DNA of 64,000 nucleotides, taken from Silene latifolia. Lineage: Eukaryota; Streptophyta; Magnoliopsida; Caryophyllales; Caryophyllaceae. The notes beneath the pieces were generated by a model, which was given only the letters and a program-made list of their open reading frames with translations, was not told where the DNA came from and made no database searches. The stretch is taken from the NCBI RefSeq assembly GCF_048544455.1, contig NC_133529.1:53873401-53937400 (forward strand), in the 5' to 3' direction. Of the stretch, positions 13,478 through 25,488 are shown one piece after another. The first letter of the stretch is position 1, and every line of letters starts with the position of its first letter. Both the position numbers and the translations under genes were made by a program.

Positions 13478-15123
13478 CTACTCACTTTGCTGAAGGCAAT
13501 AGTCTCTAGCTTTCGGATGGATGGATTTCTTCTTGGTAAGAATGTCCTTCATATATTTTGCATAAGCCGGAACATGATTGATCAATTCCGTGAATGGGAT
13601 TGAGACTTCTAAGTTCTTCACAATTTCCATGAACTTTTCAAGTTGCTCATCAAACTTAGGCTTAGCGTGACGACTTGGGAATGGAAGTCTAATCACAATA
13701 GGCTCTTTTTCCTTAGCCTTCTCTTCATTCTTCTTCATTGAAATTTCATTGGTAGTAGGATCTACCTCTTTAGAGTTCTCCACAACTCCTTGCTTGTCAA
13801 TAGCATCCACAATATCTTCATCAATTGGCCTCTTTGGCCCTTCATATCTTGTACCACTCCTCAAATGGATGGCACTCACCGTCTCATATCTTGGAGGATT
13901 ACCTTGAGGTGGTAATTGCCCCTTTTGTCTTTGAGAGCTAGAAGCTGTTAATTGAGTCATTTGGGTTTCCAACATTTTGGTGTGGGCAAGTATGTTGTTG
14001 ATGGTGATTTCTTTGGCTTGGCTATCTTTTTGTATTTGGGTGAAGAATTCTTGTTGGTTCTTTTGCATTTGGAGGACCGATTTTTAAACATCAAAGCCTT
14101 GGTCATTGAATTGGTTGTAGGAAGGTTGATTTTGATAACCTTGGCTTTGGTTGAAAAAGGGTCTTTGAGCTTGATTTCTCATTGGAGGTGGGGTGTATGT
14201 TGGTTGGGGGTTTTGAACATTTTGGCTCTTGTATGAAAGATTTGGATGAAATTTAGTATTCTCATTTTAGTAGTTAGAATAAGGGGTGTCATTGTTGTAT
14301 GCTTGGAAAGCATTTACTTGTTCATTTGTTCACCTACATTCACTTTGCTCATGTCCCAAGGTTCCACAACTCGCACATACTCCACTTGGAATTGAGGATG
14401 ATGCCACCATATCACAAGGAACCACTCACTAAGCCCATGGTGTGGACAAGAACGACAAGTGTCCTTAAATCTCTCCCATGCTTCATATAATGATTCCTCA
14501 TACCTTTGCTTGAACCCGGTGATTTGGGCTCTCAACATATTAGTCTTCTCCGGAGGGTAAAATTTCTTGTAGAAGGCAAGTGCTAGCTTCTTCCATGAAT
14601 CAATACCAAGGGTAGCCTTGTCTAGGCTTTTCAACCATTGCTTTGTGGTACCGATCAAAGAAAAAGGAAACAATACCCATCGGATTTGGTCTTGAGTAAC
14701 TCCGGTTTGAGAAATCGCATCACAATAGTCACAAAAAGTCTTCATATGTGAATGAGGGTCTTCACTAGGCATCCCTCCAAATTGACTTCTCTCAACTAGT
14801 TGTATGAATGCGGGTTTGGCAATGAAATTACCGGTTAAATGTGGTGGTGTAGGAGTACCATTTGATAGGTTCTCCTCGGTTGGTACGGAATATGATAAAA
14901 ATTTAGGCATTGTGGGTTTATTTTGTGGTGGGTTTTGAATTGGGTTATCCTCTCCTTCTTTTGCAAAAGGGTTGACAAACTCAATGTTATTTGGTTGAGT
15001 GTCCACAATCTCACCAATACCTACAACTCTTGAATTACCTCTAGCAACTCTTCTATTGTTGGTTAAGGTCCTTTCAATCTCGAAATCAATAGGTAATAAA
15101 TTACCTTGTGATCTCCTAGTCAT
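13478..15123 (-). pseudogene. Athila-like gag, frameshifted
   Basis: The start ATG at 15121-15123 lies 45 nt downstream of the primer site and begins MTRRSQGNLLPIDFEIERT. A capsid block follows with FIQLVERSQFGG, DPHSHMKTF, WVLFPFSLIGTTKQWL and LALAFYKKFYPPEKT, the order typical of Athila gag. The frame is lost around 14310-14400. It reappears with a Gln/Asn-rich stretch (about 14100-14250) and a C-terminal part, 14068-13478, with TSSS-type linkers and FPSRHAKPKFDEQLEKFMEI. At least two breaks separate the pieces. The role of an intact copy would be the virus-like particle shell. Confidence 0.8.
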
Positions 15124-15168
15124 ACAAAATATCAAACAATTAACGAAAATCAAATCAATTGAACTCCG

Positions 15169-15186
15169 TCCCCGGCAACGGCGCCA
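15169..15186 (-). promoter_or_regulatory. Primer binding site, tRNA-Asp type
   Basis: The minus strand reads TGGCGCCGTTGCCGGGGA, the primer site used by Athila-lineage elements. It places the LTR end at about 15187-15192 and the start of gag 45 nt beyond. A near copy (one changed base) is at 62845-62862 on the plus strand. Confidence 0.88.
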
Positions 15187-17150
15187 TTTTTGGTTCGGTT
15201 CAAACTCGTCGTCAAAGCTACCAACCAAAACGATACTTATAACTTCACAAACTACTCTTAGTAAAGACATAAGTAAAGGTCGAATCCCAAGGGACGGGTA
15301 TTGATGTAGTATTTTCAATTGCAAGTAGCTATGTCTTAGGGTGTCACAAATTGGGTTGAGGTGAGATGTAATCTAAACTAATCAACAAGATAAATGAAAA
15401 TAAAGTAAAGCAATTAAAGGGGTTTGTAAACAATTGATTAAAAGCAATAGGGTGTCATGGGTTCATAGGGGATTCATAGAAGTAGTATCATACAAACATG
15501 TTCTCAATTAGATGCAAGCACTTATTGTTGTGATGGGATCGAGTTAGTGTATATCTTACAATCCCATGAAAGATTTAGGTCCCGGAGCCGAGTCGTCTAG
15601 ACGGTACAACACCTACAAGTCAACTTAGTCTCCTCCTATTCAACTCTATGCATGGTCTAATGAGGCTCGAGTTGATTTATGTCTTACAAGCCTCATTGAG
15701 GAGATAAGGGATGGTCAAAAAATGCAAGGTTCCATAGTCTAGCATTTCATCAAACATAACATGTGCATAGGTTGAAATCACAACAAGCAAGCAAATTAAT
15801 TAAGAGAACATATTAGATTAAGCATAGATCAATCCCCATGTTTGTTTCCCCTAATTCCCCATTAACCCTAGCTAAAGGAATACTCACTCATGATCAAGTT
15901 TAGCTTGCTAATAAGGTTGTCAATCATACTAACAAAGCAAAACATGATGAATAAATGATGTGATTAAATATAATTAAACAAGGGTAAAAAGGAGATGATC
16001 CAAATAGTAAAGCAAAGAATAATAGAAGTAGTTGAAGATTGATGGAAGGTTGTCAATCCTTCAAATAAACCCAAATAATCTTCTAATTACCCAACTAAAC
16101 TAAGAACAATTGAGAAATTAAGGAAAGATTAATATGTGATTAATATTGAGAAATGTATTACAACTAAATTAAGTGAACATTAGGATGATATTAAGAACTA
16201 ATTGTTGTAAGATTAAAGCTTGATTAAGATGGGATGATAATCTAGGTAGTACAATGGGGTATTTATACTAAAATTAAGTACAATGATTAGGGTTACTAAG
16301 GGCTTAAATGACTATTAAGACCCTAAGAAAACTTAACAATCTTGCTCATCCCGAGGGACATGCGCGGATCGTCATGCAACTCCCACTAGGATCCGCTCGT
16401 CCTCATCTGAAGCACGGCCTGAACTGTAAGAACATCCGCTCGGATCACAATGGAGACGCTCGTCCTATGGCTCTTCAATCCGCTCGTCTTGTGTCAAGGA
16501 CGCTCGGATCCTGGAACTTTGGTACGCTCGTCCTGTGCTCAGGACGCTCGGATCCCGGCACAGGGTTCTCTTCTTGTTTGGCTCCTTAGCAATCCGCGGG
16601 GATCGGGTTAGGGATGCAAGGATCTTTTCATCATTGCCCATTTTCACTTCATTTATTTTCTTAGGCCTCTAGTGTTGGTCTCCTCTTGTTTGCTTGGTCA
16701 TTAGATGCGATCCATTTAGCTCCATTTTGCCTCATAAATGCAAGGTTAGCGATCATCTCCTACCAAGGACACAAAACCTTAAAGAATATGCAAAATAGGA
16801 AACTAAAGATAAGAAATGACCCTAATATATGCTAGAAAGCATGGGAACGAGGCTAATTCGGGGACTAAATGTGCTCAAATATGAGTCTAAGAGGTGAGTT
16901 TAAGCGTAACGATAGACAAAAATCAAACGCTCAAGGTACTCTCTAGCTCACACATGTCTTCACCCTATAAATGCCTCAACTAATACATGTCATTCATGTA
17001 AACATGAACGCCATAGTCAGTGGGGAGTAACTCAAGGTTCTCCCAGCCACATTATATCAAAATGAAGATAACAAACAACTCAAATAAGGCAAGGCATGAT
17101 TAATATGGGATACAATTCACTTGAACGAATAAGCATGGGATCATTCATTT
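15187..17150 (-). mobile_element. 5' LTR region of the Athila-like relic
   Basis: Non-coding sequence upstream (minus strand) of the primer site. The border next to the primer site is clear; the outer TG border could not be fixed and lies somewhere before the (TAA)n at 17151. It contains the CGCTCG motif cluster at 16366-16565 and otherwise no gene. Confidence 0.55.
16366..16565. repeat. Cluster of CGCTCGTCC / CGCTCGGATCC words
   Basis: In 200 bp, about ten words of the type CCGCTCGTCC, ACGCTCGTCC and ACGCTCGGATCC occur, some arranged head to head, in a local GC-rich island inside an AT-rich LTR. It resembles in style the CTCGNNCGAG arrays of the chromoviruses at 41136-57812, but the word differs. 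Confidence 0.7.
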
Positions 17151-17836
<686 letters not shown>

Positions 17837-20800
17837 AAATTTAAGGAAATCTGGGAACCATTCTGAAAAACGAGATTTGAGTTTGTTGTTGAAAGTACGT
17901 GATGGGAAGTTCGTTAATAAAACACCCACCCCCGCCCGTTGCAATAACGGCCTCTACTAAGGATTACGATGGCTAATTGGACAAGATTACGATTCGTTGT
18001 AAGAGAATGCAAAACAACATTTTTATCCTAACATGTGAGTTTGGTTTCTAATCGTTTAATGCATCTAATCTACTTTGTCCAAGTGATTTAGGATGTGAGA
18101 TTGATTTGAACTATACTAACAAGCATTCACCAACATGGCTAAGATGGGAATGGGGGAGCCGTTGGGGAACTAACTATTACAACACAGATGATTCTCATCG
18201 ACTCGATTTGCAAACCATTGAATTAAAGATACAACTCTTTCTAAATACAATTGTTAAACAAGACACTTGACTCACGTTTGACACGTCTATCTAGGTGTCT
18301 CGAAAAACGTGCCAATGATTAGGCCACGGCTCACATGGATGGCCTTATCATCGTTTTGCAAACTCACTTCCATTTAATTGATTAAATACTTAATTTTAAC
18401 CAACTAAAATAAATGTTTTGCAAAATCATTTTGACTCAAAATAAAGGACTTACTAGACCCATATTTTAAAGTACAAATTACATTGCTTGAAATTAAACTA
18501 CAATATTTACAACGATTAAATTACAATAACTATTGAAATAAAACTGCAATAATTAAATAAAACAAAAAACGAACTAAAATTGGCACGAAGGCCGAGACAC
18601 ACACGGCCAAGCACACGGCCTAGGGGGGGGGTCAATGTTGACTATTCTAGTCATCGAGTGCAATGAATTGGATGCTAAGCATGCGCAATTCAACTAGCGA
18701 GAAGTCGTTATAAGAAAAGATGAATTCGTTTAAATGCTTTAAAGAAATTCATTTAAATTGTCCTATGTCGGGTTTTGTATGACCTATGAATGTCTAATTT
18801 ATTTAACATGCATTCTACCCATTAATTTGGCCAAATTGCAAATTAACAATGATAAACGATACAAATAACATACATGCATCATTAATCAGATAAAACAAGT
18901 CTAACATGTGAAGTAATCTAATTATTTCATAACTAAAATGAAAACAAAATATTAAACATGTGAAAACGAATTAAACTAACTAAAATTTCATTGTAATTTA
19001 TTTAAAACATGTTATTGTCGTGCAATTAACAAATTGTTTCATTTTATAAACTAAACATGATAATTATTCTAATTAACATATTATTGTCATAAATCGAAAA
19101 CGGACATGATTAACCAACTATTTATTCTAAACAACATTTAAACCATCATTAACATAATAATTATGAAACATATTAACTAATATGAGACGATAATTACAAG
19201 AAGATAAAAAACGAACCATATGGGCCTTAGGTCGTGACATACACGAGCAAAAGGATGAGAGGAAGACGGGATTTTGTGCACCCTCAACTTACATGTAAAT
19301 TTGGATACCACTCTGGATCCCGTATGCAAGTTTTGCTTAGAAGGCGCGTCTTCGACGATTGTAAAACAAATTGATTTTGAAAACAAATGAACAAATCGAA
19401 AAAATAAACACACTTTCTCGAAAAAAATGCACTTCGTGCGACGATCTTTGACTGACGATTGTGACTTCGTTTCTTAACCAAAACTCGTTCCGAAATATGT
19501 TATGAAATCCTTAAATTCCAAACTTTCAAAATATGATAAGAAACAGAAGCAAAAAGTACTTTGAAATGATTAAAAACGAGTGAGAATAGGTACAGTTCAC
19601 AAGTTCAGAAAAACGCGATTTTGTTGCATTTACTGCAACGATTTTCAAACAGAGATTATGACTTCGTTTCTTGCTCAAATATGAATCCGAAAGATGTTCC
19701 GGAATCCTTAGACTCCAAAGATTCAAACTTTAGCAAAAAAAAACATAGGTAAAAATGGTTTAAACATGACTCAAAATGAACGAAAACAAATGATGTCCAG
19801 AACGCGAGAAAACACGAAAAAGAGAGCAAATTAATGCTATAATGTTCGTCTAATCTTCTTTATGAACTTTGTACTATGTTTATGGGTTTGATAGGCCGCT
19901 AGGGCTGCTTGGCTAGATGAGTTTTGAGGGGCAAGTGCTTAGGTTTTTGTTGGTTAAAAATCCCGTCCCAAATGGAGTGAAGAAGGGGTTTATATAGGAA
20001 ATGGAGATGGGGAAGGCACTAGGGTTCTAAGGCTCGGTTTATGGCTGCATATGGGAGGAGGATTGTTTCCTTGGGTAAGGAGTAAATGAATGTAGACGGG
20101 TGGGGAGTGTGAAATGAGATAGTATCTGTTTTTCGGTAAAAAAGGAAAGATAATTAAAGTATAAAATCTTTTGGTTTTAAGGGAGATATGGAGGGAGATA
20201 TTAACTGGATATTATAGCTTGGAATGCAAGGTAAATATGTGGCCAGGATAAGGAAGGAAATGGGTTTGAAACAAACGGTTTAAAGGGTCGAAAAACTCGA
20301 GTTTGGTACTCTATTTTGGTGCGCAAAACAGGGGCTGTTTCGAGCTTGTTTGGGCTGGTGAAAGGGTTGTTTGAGTGTTGGGTTTGGCGGGAAACAGGAA
20401 GGGAAGCGGTGTGTGCATGGGGGTTCGAACCCGTGACCATGGGGGTGTGGTATGTGCCAACTGAGCTCCTTGAAATTCGTGTCCAAATCCGTTCAAAAAT
20501 CGAGCTTAAAACCGTCTTAAAATTGAGCTTAAAACCGTTTTAAAATCTCCTTTAAAACCGCTTTAAAATTAACTTTTCAAATTTAAATAAAGCGATAAAA
20601 TACGAAACCGTCAAACATCTTAATTCAAATAAATTAAAATAAAAACTTTGAATAATAATTTATTTTTCAAATAAATTATAAAAGCTTTAAATTTTTAAAT
20701 AAACTTGAAAATATGAAAACCGATGAAATAAATTTCATTTATTTCGAAATAATTTAAATTTCATTTAAATTATAAAACCGTCAAATGACGTTTATCCCGC

Positions 20801-20913
20801 ATCACAAAACGGAATCCGCTACCGAGCGATGTAAATAAACATGTGTGCTATCATCTCGGGTGTTTTGTCGGGATTTCTGTAAATTCCAATATCGGCGGAT
20901 ACGGGTATCTACA
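17837..20913 (-). mobile_element. Ogre/Tat-like LTR A
   Basis: Read on the minus strand it begins TGTAGATACCCG at 20913, a typical Ogre/Tat LTR start, and ends next to the primer site at 17834. A polypurine tract precedes it at 20914-20928, so it serves as the 3' LTR of the internal region 20929-25478 and is at the same time followed by a primer site. A minus-strand TATA box (TATATAAA, 19989-19996) is present. Two diverged copies of a segment of about 200 bp (around 19390-19560 and 19610-19780, each with GACTTCGTTTCTTG-like text) lie upstream. At about 3.1 kb it is long, as in Ogre elements. Confidence 0.75.
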
Positions 20914-20928
20914 GAGCCCCCACTTTGA
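20914..20928 (-). promoter_or_regulatory. Polypurine tract next to LTR A
   Basis: The minus strand reads TCAAAGTGGGGGCTC directly before TGTAGATACC. This is the expected plus-strand primer of a Tat/Ogre element. Confidence 0.75.
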
Positions 20929-21684
20929 TTGAGGCTTGGGCAAGGCGAAAGTCAAAGTATACCCCAAGTCCCTCTCGACCTGAGGATTCCGCGGATCGTT
21001 TAGAGTCCATTAGACTTGCGTATGTAAGCTCGTCAACCATAAGAAGAAATCATACCTGAAACTTTGCTGGAGATTGACTTTTACTTCTGTTGCATCAAAT
21101 CATCATTGGTCGTCGACCAATAAACTTGCATATATGGTGGATTGAGCCTTTTCCTTAGGCGCCTACGTATCCGTTTTGGCGGTATGAAACCCGTATCGTA
21201 GTTCGGCAAACATTTGTCTTGGCATTCTGCTGTCTCGACCCAAATACTGCTGGCATGCATTCTGCTAACTATGCCTATAATGGAGCTTTCCAAAAAGAGG
21301 TTGCCGTCATACTTTGGAGATACTTCTCCCTTGATGTCTATACTCTTCGAGTTGCATGTGCCGTAGCCCACTTGAACTGCGATTATTCATCATTAGTGCC
21401 CAATATCTGAGCACGTTGTTGTAATATCACTGGTTGCATTCCTCTGGGGAATATTTTCATCTTAGTAACCCGATACGGATTACTTTACTTGGTGGAGACT
21501 TCTCCATTCATCATTATGGCGGTCTCTGGAGCTTTAAAGCGACAGAGCCCCCAGTTGCATTGGGTCTAAAGTTTCTGACTTTAGGGCGCCTAGCTAAAGC
21601 GTACCTGCTTAAATTAAAATATATATCATAATAGAAATCACATAATGTCATCCCGAACTTTCGGAGATCATAGTTAAACATAGA

Positions 21685-22874
21685 TGGGCTCGAGGCCCGA
21701 ACTAAACATTAAATTGAGTTTCTGACCCGATTTGAAAATGGGCTTTGCGCGGAACTAACATTTAAACATGGGCTTCGCCCGGAGCTAAAATTTCATTTTA
21801 AAAATGGGCTTCGCCCGGAATCATCATTTCATTTGAAAATGGGCTTCGTCCAGAGCTAACACTTGTTAATGGGCTTCGCCCGGAACATGACATTTCATTT
21901 GAAAATGGGCTTCGCCCGAAATCAACACTCCATTTTAAAATGGGCTTCGCCCGAACTTAACGTTTCTGAAATTTCATAGGGAAAAAAGACGGATAGATAT
22001 GCTTCCAGTTTCTGACTCGGGTATTGACCCGTAAATAATATGGGCAAGACATAGTCCGTAAAACATAAAAAAAAATCCGAAGTGTGTACGGGTTTTTAAT
22101 TCAAGCATGGACTCGCTGGGGATAAAAATATAGATTAGCCATTCTGGATTGCGAAACGTTGACAAAGCCTGCAAACACATTCAAAATTTGAGGCGGGAAG
22201 TCCCAACATTTGAAACAAATTGGGTCGTCGACCCGGAACTCTTAATTTTCAAAAAAAAATGGGTCATCGTCCCGAACATTTGAGACATACCAGATCGTCG
22301 ACATAAAACATTTGAAACAAAAAATGGGTCGTCGACCCGATTCTTAAAATATTTGAAACAAAATGGGTTGTCGACCCGGCTCTTAAAATATTTTAAACAT
22401 AAATGGGTTGTCAACCCAATTCTTTAAATGAATCATCGATCCAGAACTTTCAAATGGATCATTGATCCCAAAATATTCAAATGGATCATCGATCCGGAAC
22501 TTTCAATAGCATTGGATCTTCGATCCCAACTTTTCAAATTGAATTGGATCTTCGATCCTAATTTTTCAAATAGAAATGGATGTTTGATCCGAACTTTCGG
22601 ATAGAAATGGATCTTCGATCCGGACTTTTCAAATGGAAATGTATTTTTGATCTGAATTTTTTAAATAGACATGGATCTTCGATCCGTAATAACATTTGAA
22701 ATGGGTCTTCGACCCGTAATAACATTTAAAATGGGTCTTTGACCCGTAATGACTTTTAAATTGGGTTTTCAACCCGCAATAACTTTTGAAATGGGTCTTT
22801 GACCCGCTATAACTTTTGAAATGGGTCTTCAACCCGAAATACCAACCATTTGAATTGAAATGGGTCATCTACCC
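21685..22874. repeat. Array of about 25 small hairpins with covarying stems
   Basis: Units recur every 28-50 bp. Each has a 4-5 bp stem and a 3-nt loop. They fall in blocks: GGGC-TTC-GCCC (21769, 21806, 21871, 21907, 21942), GGGTC-GTC-GACCC (22222, 22326), GGGTT-GTC-AACCC (22405), GGATC-ATC-GATCC (22483), GGATC-TTC-GATCC (22514, 22546, 22609, 22673), GGGTC-TTC-GACCC (22703) and GGGTT-TTC-AACCC (22763). Wobble or broken forms lie between. Spacers are AT-rich (TTTGAAATG, TTTCAAATGG). On the element strand the loops read GAA, GAC or GAT closed by C-G. Confidence 0.9.
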
Positions 22875-23989
22875 GAAACTTGTAAGCCCTTACACATTTT
22901 CGGGAAGAAAACGATTTTTTTTAACTTCTGTTAAAAGAAATTAGAATTGGACACTTGGTAATGATGGGTGTGCATGTTGTGCCATGCATTTCCAATGCGA
23001 TTCGAGTGTGACTCTGAATGCGACTTGAATATGACATAAACGACTCGAATGTGAAATAAACGATTTGAGATTTGAACGTTGACCATGATTAACTCGATCT
23101 GAGACAAAATCTTATCGACGGACAGACTCATAAAAGTGCAGGATGACACGTGGCTTGAACTAGACATGGGAAGAAGGTATCGTAATCTCCCCAATCAAAG
23201 TCTTTGTTGAAACGTGGACCAACTATAAATTTGAACATCTTTGCCAACACCGTCAGATAAAGCTCATTCTGAGACTTGACAACTACTCATCTGAATCTAG
23301 ATTCTTATCCTAGCCTGAAACGAGTGTTAAGACTGACTCAAAAATAGGTAACTTCATTTGGATTTGGTAAAGACCCATAGGAAACCGTAAGATGACAACT
23401 TGGATAGGTGGATTGAATCCCTTATTCTGAAGGACTGCCTACGTATTCGCGAGAAGCGAAATTAAGTCCGACGTAGTTCGATATGTGGTGCATAAACTTG
23501 GCATATTGCTTGTGTGTACACATTGAAAGGTTTCACCTAAGATATCATGTCGTATCCCGTCCTAGCCTGTAAGGTACCGTCAAATCTCGTGTCTGGGGTT
23601 AGGTGTAAAAGGCTTTGATCTTTTGGGATGTGGAGCTTGGTAATAACAAGTTTGAATGGTTAACAATCATTCTGAAGGTTTGCTTTGTGGTGCTAAGGCC
23701 AAGGGCTATGGCTGCTGATGTGGTTGGAAATGGTGTCTCGGTTTTGATGAAACCCGAGTGCAAATGAGTAGGAAAACGATGTGGGTTCAAATTTTCATGT
23801 CTGGACCCTAAAGGCTTTGGCGTAATGAAACAAGCTAGATGAACCCTCAAAATCACTGACTATTTCCTTGCAACTGTCTCGAGAAGGACTTAGGGGTAAA
23901 AAGGTTACGAATGGCAATAACTTACTATTTTGGCTTCGCCCCCTAAATTTTGACTACAAGTGTTTTGGCACTTGGTTTCTGCTTCACAT

Positions 23990-24265
23990 ACCGACTCTTG
24001 GCTTTTGTAACTTCGACACTCAACCACGAGCCTTATGGTATTCGGCTTCTGCTTTACACACTGATTACTGGCTTCTATAACTTCGACATCGGCTTCTGAG
24101 TTCTGCAATTTCGACATTCTCGGCCACTCATTTCTGTAATTTCGACATCTTCGACTACTCATTTCTGTAACTTTAACATCTTTGACTACTCATTTCTGTA
24201 ACTTTGACATCTTTGAGTACCCACTTCTGTAACTTCGACATCTGCCACAACTTGGTTCTGTAACT
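23990..24265. repeat. Minisatellite with a period of about 35-40 bp
   Basis: About seven diverged units share CTTCTGTAACTTCGACATCT and ACTACTCATT words. The units become more regular toward 24260. Confidence 0.8.
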
Positions 24266-24385
24266 TTGTTTTTTCGTTTTTCTTTTTTCCTTTTTTTCCT
24301 TTTTTTGCTTTTTTTTCGTCCTTTATTTTTTCTCGTCTTTTCATTCTTTTTCATCTTTTTTCTTCTCTTCTTTCTTTGAAAATGG
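24266..24385. repeat. T-rich pyrimidine tract
   Basis: About 115 bp of almost pure T with scattered C and G. On the element (minus) strand this is an A/G-rich purine tract. Confidence 0.85.
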
Positions 24386-25478
24386 TCTTCTACTCATTCT
24401 CCTGGTCACAAATGGATATACATTGAAAACTAGGCTTCGCCAATTGAATTGGGTCAGAACTAACAATTTCTTGTTATAACGGGTTGGTCTCTTCTCTCTT
24501 CGAGATGGGATGATTTTGTTGGGGAATGGGCTTACCTTCCGTCATCGATATGGGAAACAAGGAACTAGTTTGGGTTTGTCATAGAATCATCTAAAAGCCT
24601 GTCATAAGCACTGGTTCTGATGGAGGCTTTCTACCGCCAGACATGAAATAGGTAAAGGAAACAGACACAAGATCCTAAAGTACCTCACTATTTACAACAG
24701 AATACATGTTTCTACCCAAGGGCACCCTTCGAGTGTGTTGTGCATTTTCATTGATTTGATAATGGAAACGGGATTGGAAATAGGATCAATTTCATTGATA
24801 CTAGAAGGAGTTTGATATGTTGTAGGAAAAAACAAACCTTAGACTCGACTCGGACTAAGACTCGAATGTAAATTCCGACTCATAATCATCAACCTCGGTT
24901 TTGAACTTTTCTCTTTTTAAGAGTCGACTCAGATGCTTGGTTTGAAAAAATTAGCCCACTTTTGCAACTCGGTTTTGACTTTGGGATAAAACTACGTGAC
25001 TCGGGTTCAAAAATCGACTGAGTTTCGACGCTATTTATAAATCGACAGAGGTTTCACTCTAACTATCGACTCGGGATGCAAATGGACTGGACCGGATTGG
25101 ACATGAAGATGACCATTGTGGTTCATTTGTGAAAGATCTAATGCAATTGGTGTTGGATTTGAGTTTTCGACTCAAATGGACCTCGACGTAACGTGAGTGG
25201 ACTTGAAACGAACATGATGGTTCGTTTGTGAAAGGTTCATTTGCATGGGTTTGGGTCTTCGACTTAAACTGGCTTGATATGAACTTGGATGGACTCGGCT
25301 TAGGCTTAACCCGTGAACTTGATGACTGACTAAGTGTGAACAGGGCCACCCGCGCATTGTGGTTTTTGAGGCGGCGGCACTTCTCCCACGAAACTTTGGT
25401 TTGCCAAAGCACATCATGGGTCGTTACCGATTTGTGAGGCATTGAAACCGGTGAAAGGTTGAATAAGCTTGCATTTGT

Positions 25479-25488
25479 GGAGTCGCCA
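25479..25488 (-). promoter_or_regulatory. Ogre/Tat-type primer binding site next to LTR B
   Basis: The minus strand reads TGGCGACTCC followed by ACAAATGC, in the same place relative to LTR B as 17825-17834 is to LTR A. Confidence 0.7.

Larger units (their letters stand above)
12263..17150 (-). mobile_element. Athila-like Ty3/gypsy retrotransposon relic
   Basis: On the minus strand the order is LTR region, tRNA-Asp-type primer site, gag, protease, then non-coding sequence cut off at 12263 by the CACTA insertion. Reverse transcriptase and integrase are not present on this side and would have to lie beyond the CACTA element, left of the window. Gag and protease resemble Athila-lineage proteins. 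12263-12783 has no credible open frame; it resembles decayed coding or linker sequence. The outer LTR border is not resolved. Confidence 0.75.
20929..25478 (-). mobile_element. Non-coding internal region of an Ogre/Tat-like element
   Basis: Between the primer site next to LTR B (25479-25488) and the polypurine tract of LTR A, no gag or pol can be read in any frame. It contains a hairpin array (21685-22874), a minisatellite (about 23990-24260) and a T-rich tract (24266-24380). 22875-23985 and 24381-25478 hold no gene that I can support. The last part, next to the primer site, is rich in GACTCG words. A non-autonomous or internally deleted element is the simplest reading. LTR A and LTR B are related but clearly different, so it may be a recombinant. 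Confidence 0.6.

Noticed and set aside
15169..15186. tRNA-Asp gene
   Set aside because: Only the 3' terminal complement is present, next to an LTR and gag; it is a primer site. The same holds for 25479, 48533, 56471 and 62845.
21685..22874. CRISPR-like array of palindromic repeats
   Set aside because: Repeats vary in stem sequence, spacers are AT-rich and related, there are no cas genes and the context is a plant retrotransposon.
25059..25442. Ser/Lys-rich minus-strand frames near the Ogre-like primer site
   Set aside because: Low complexity from repeated GACTCG words; no gag-like motif.
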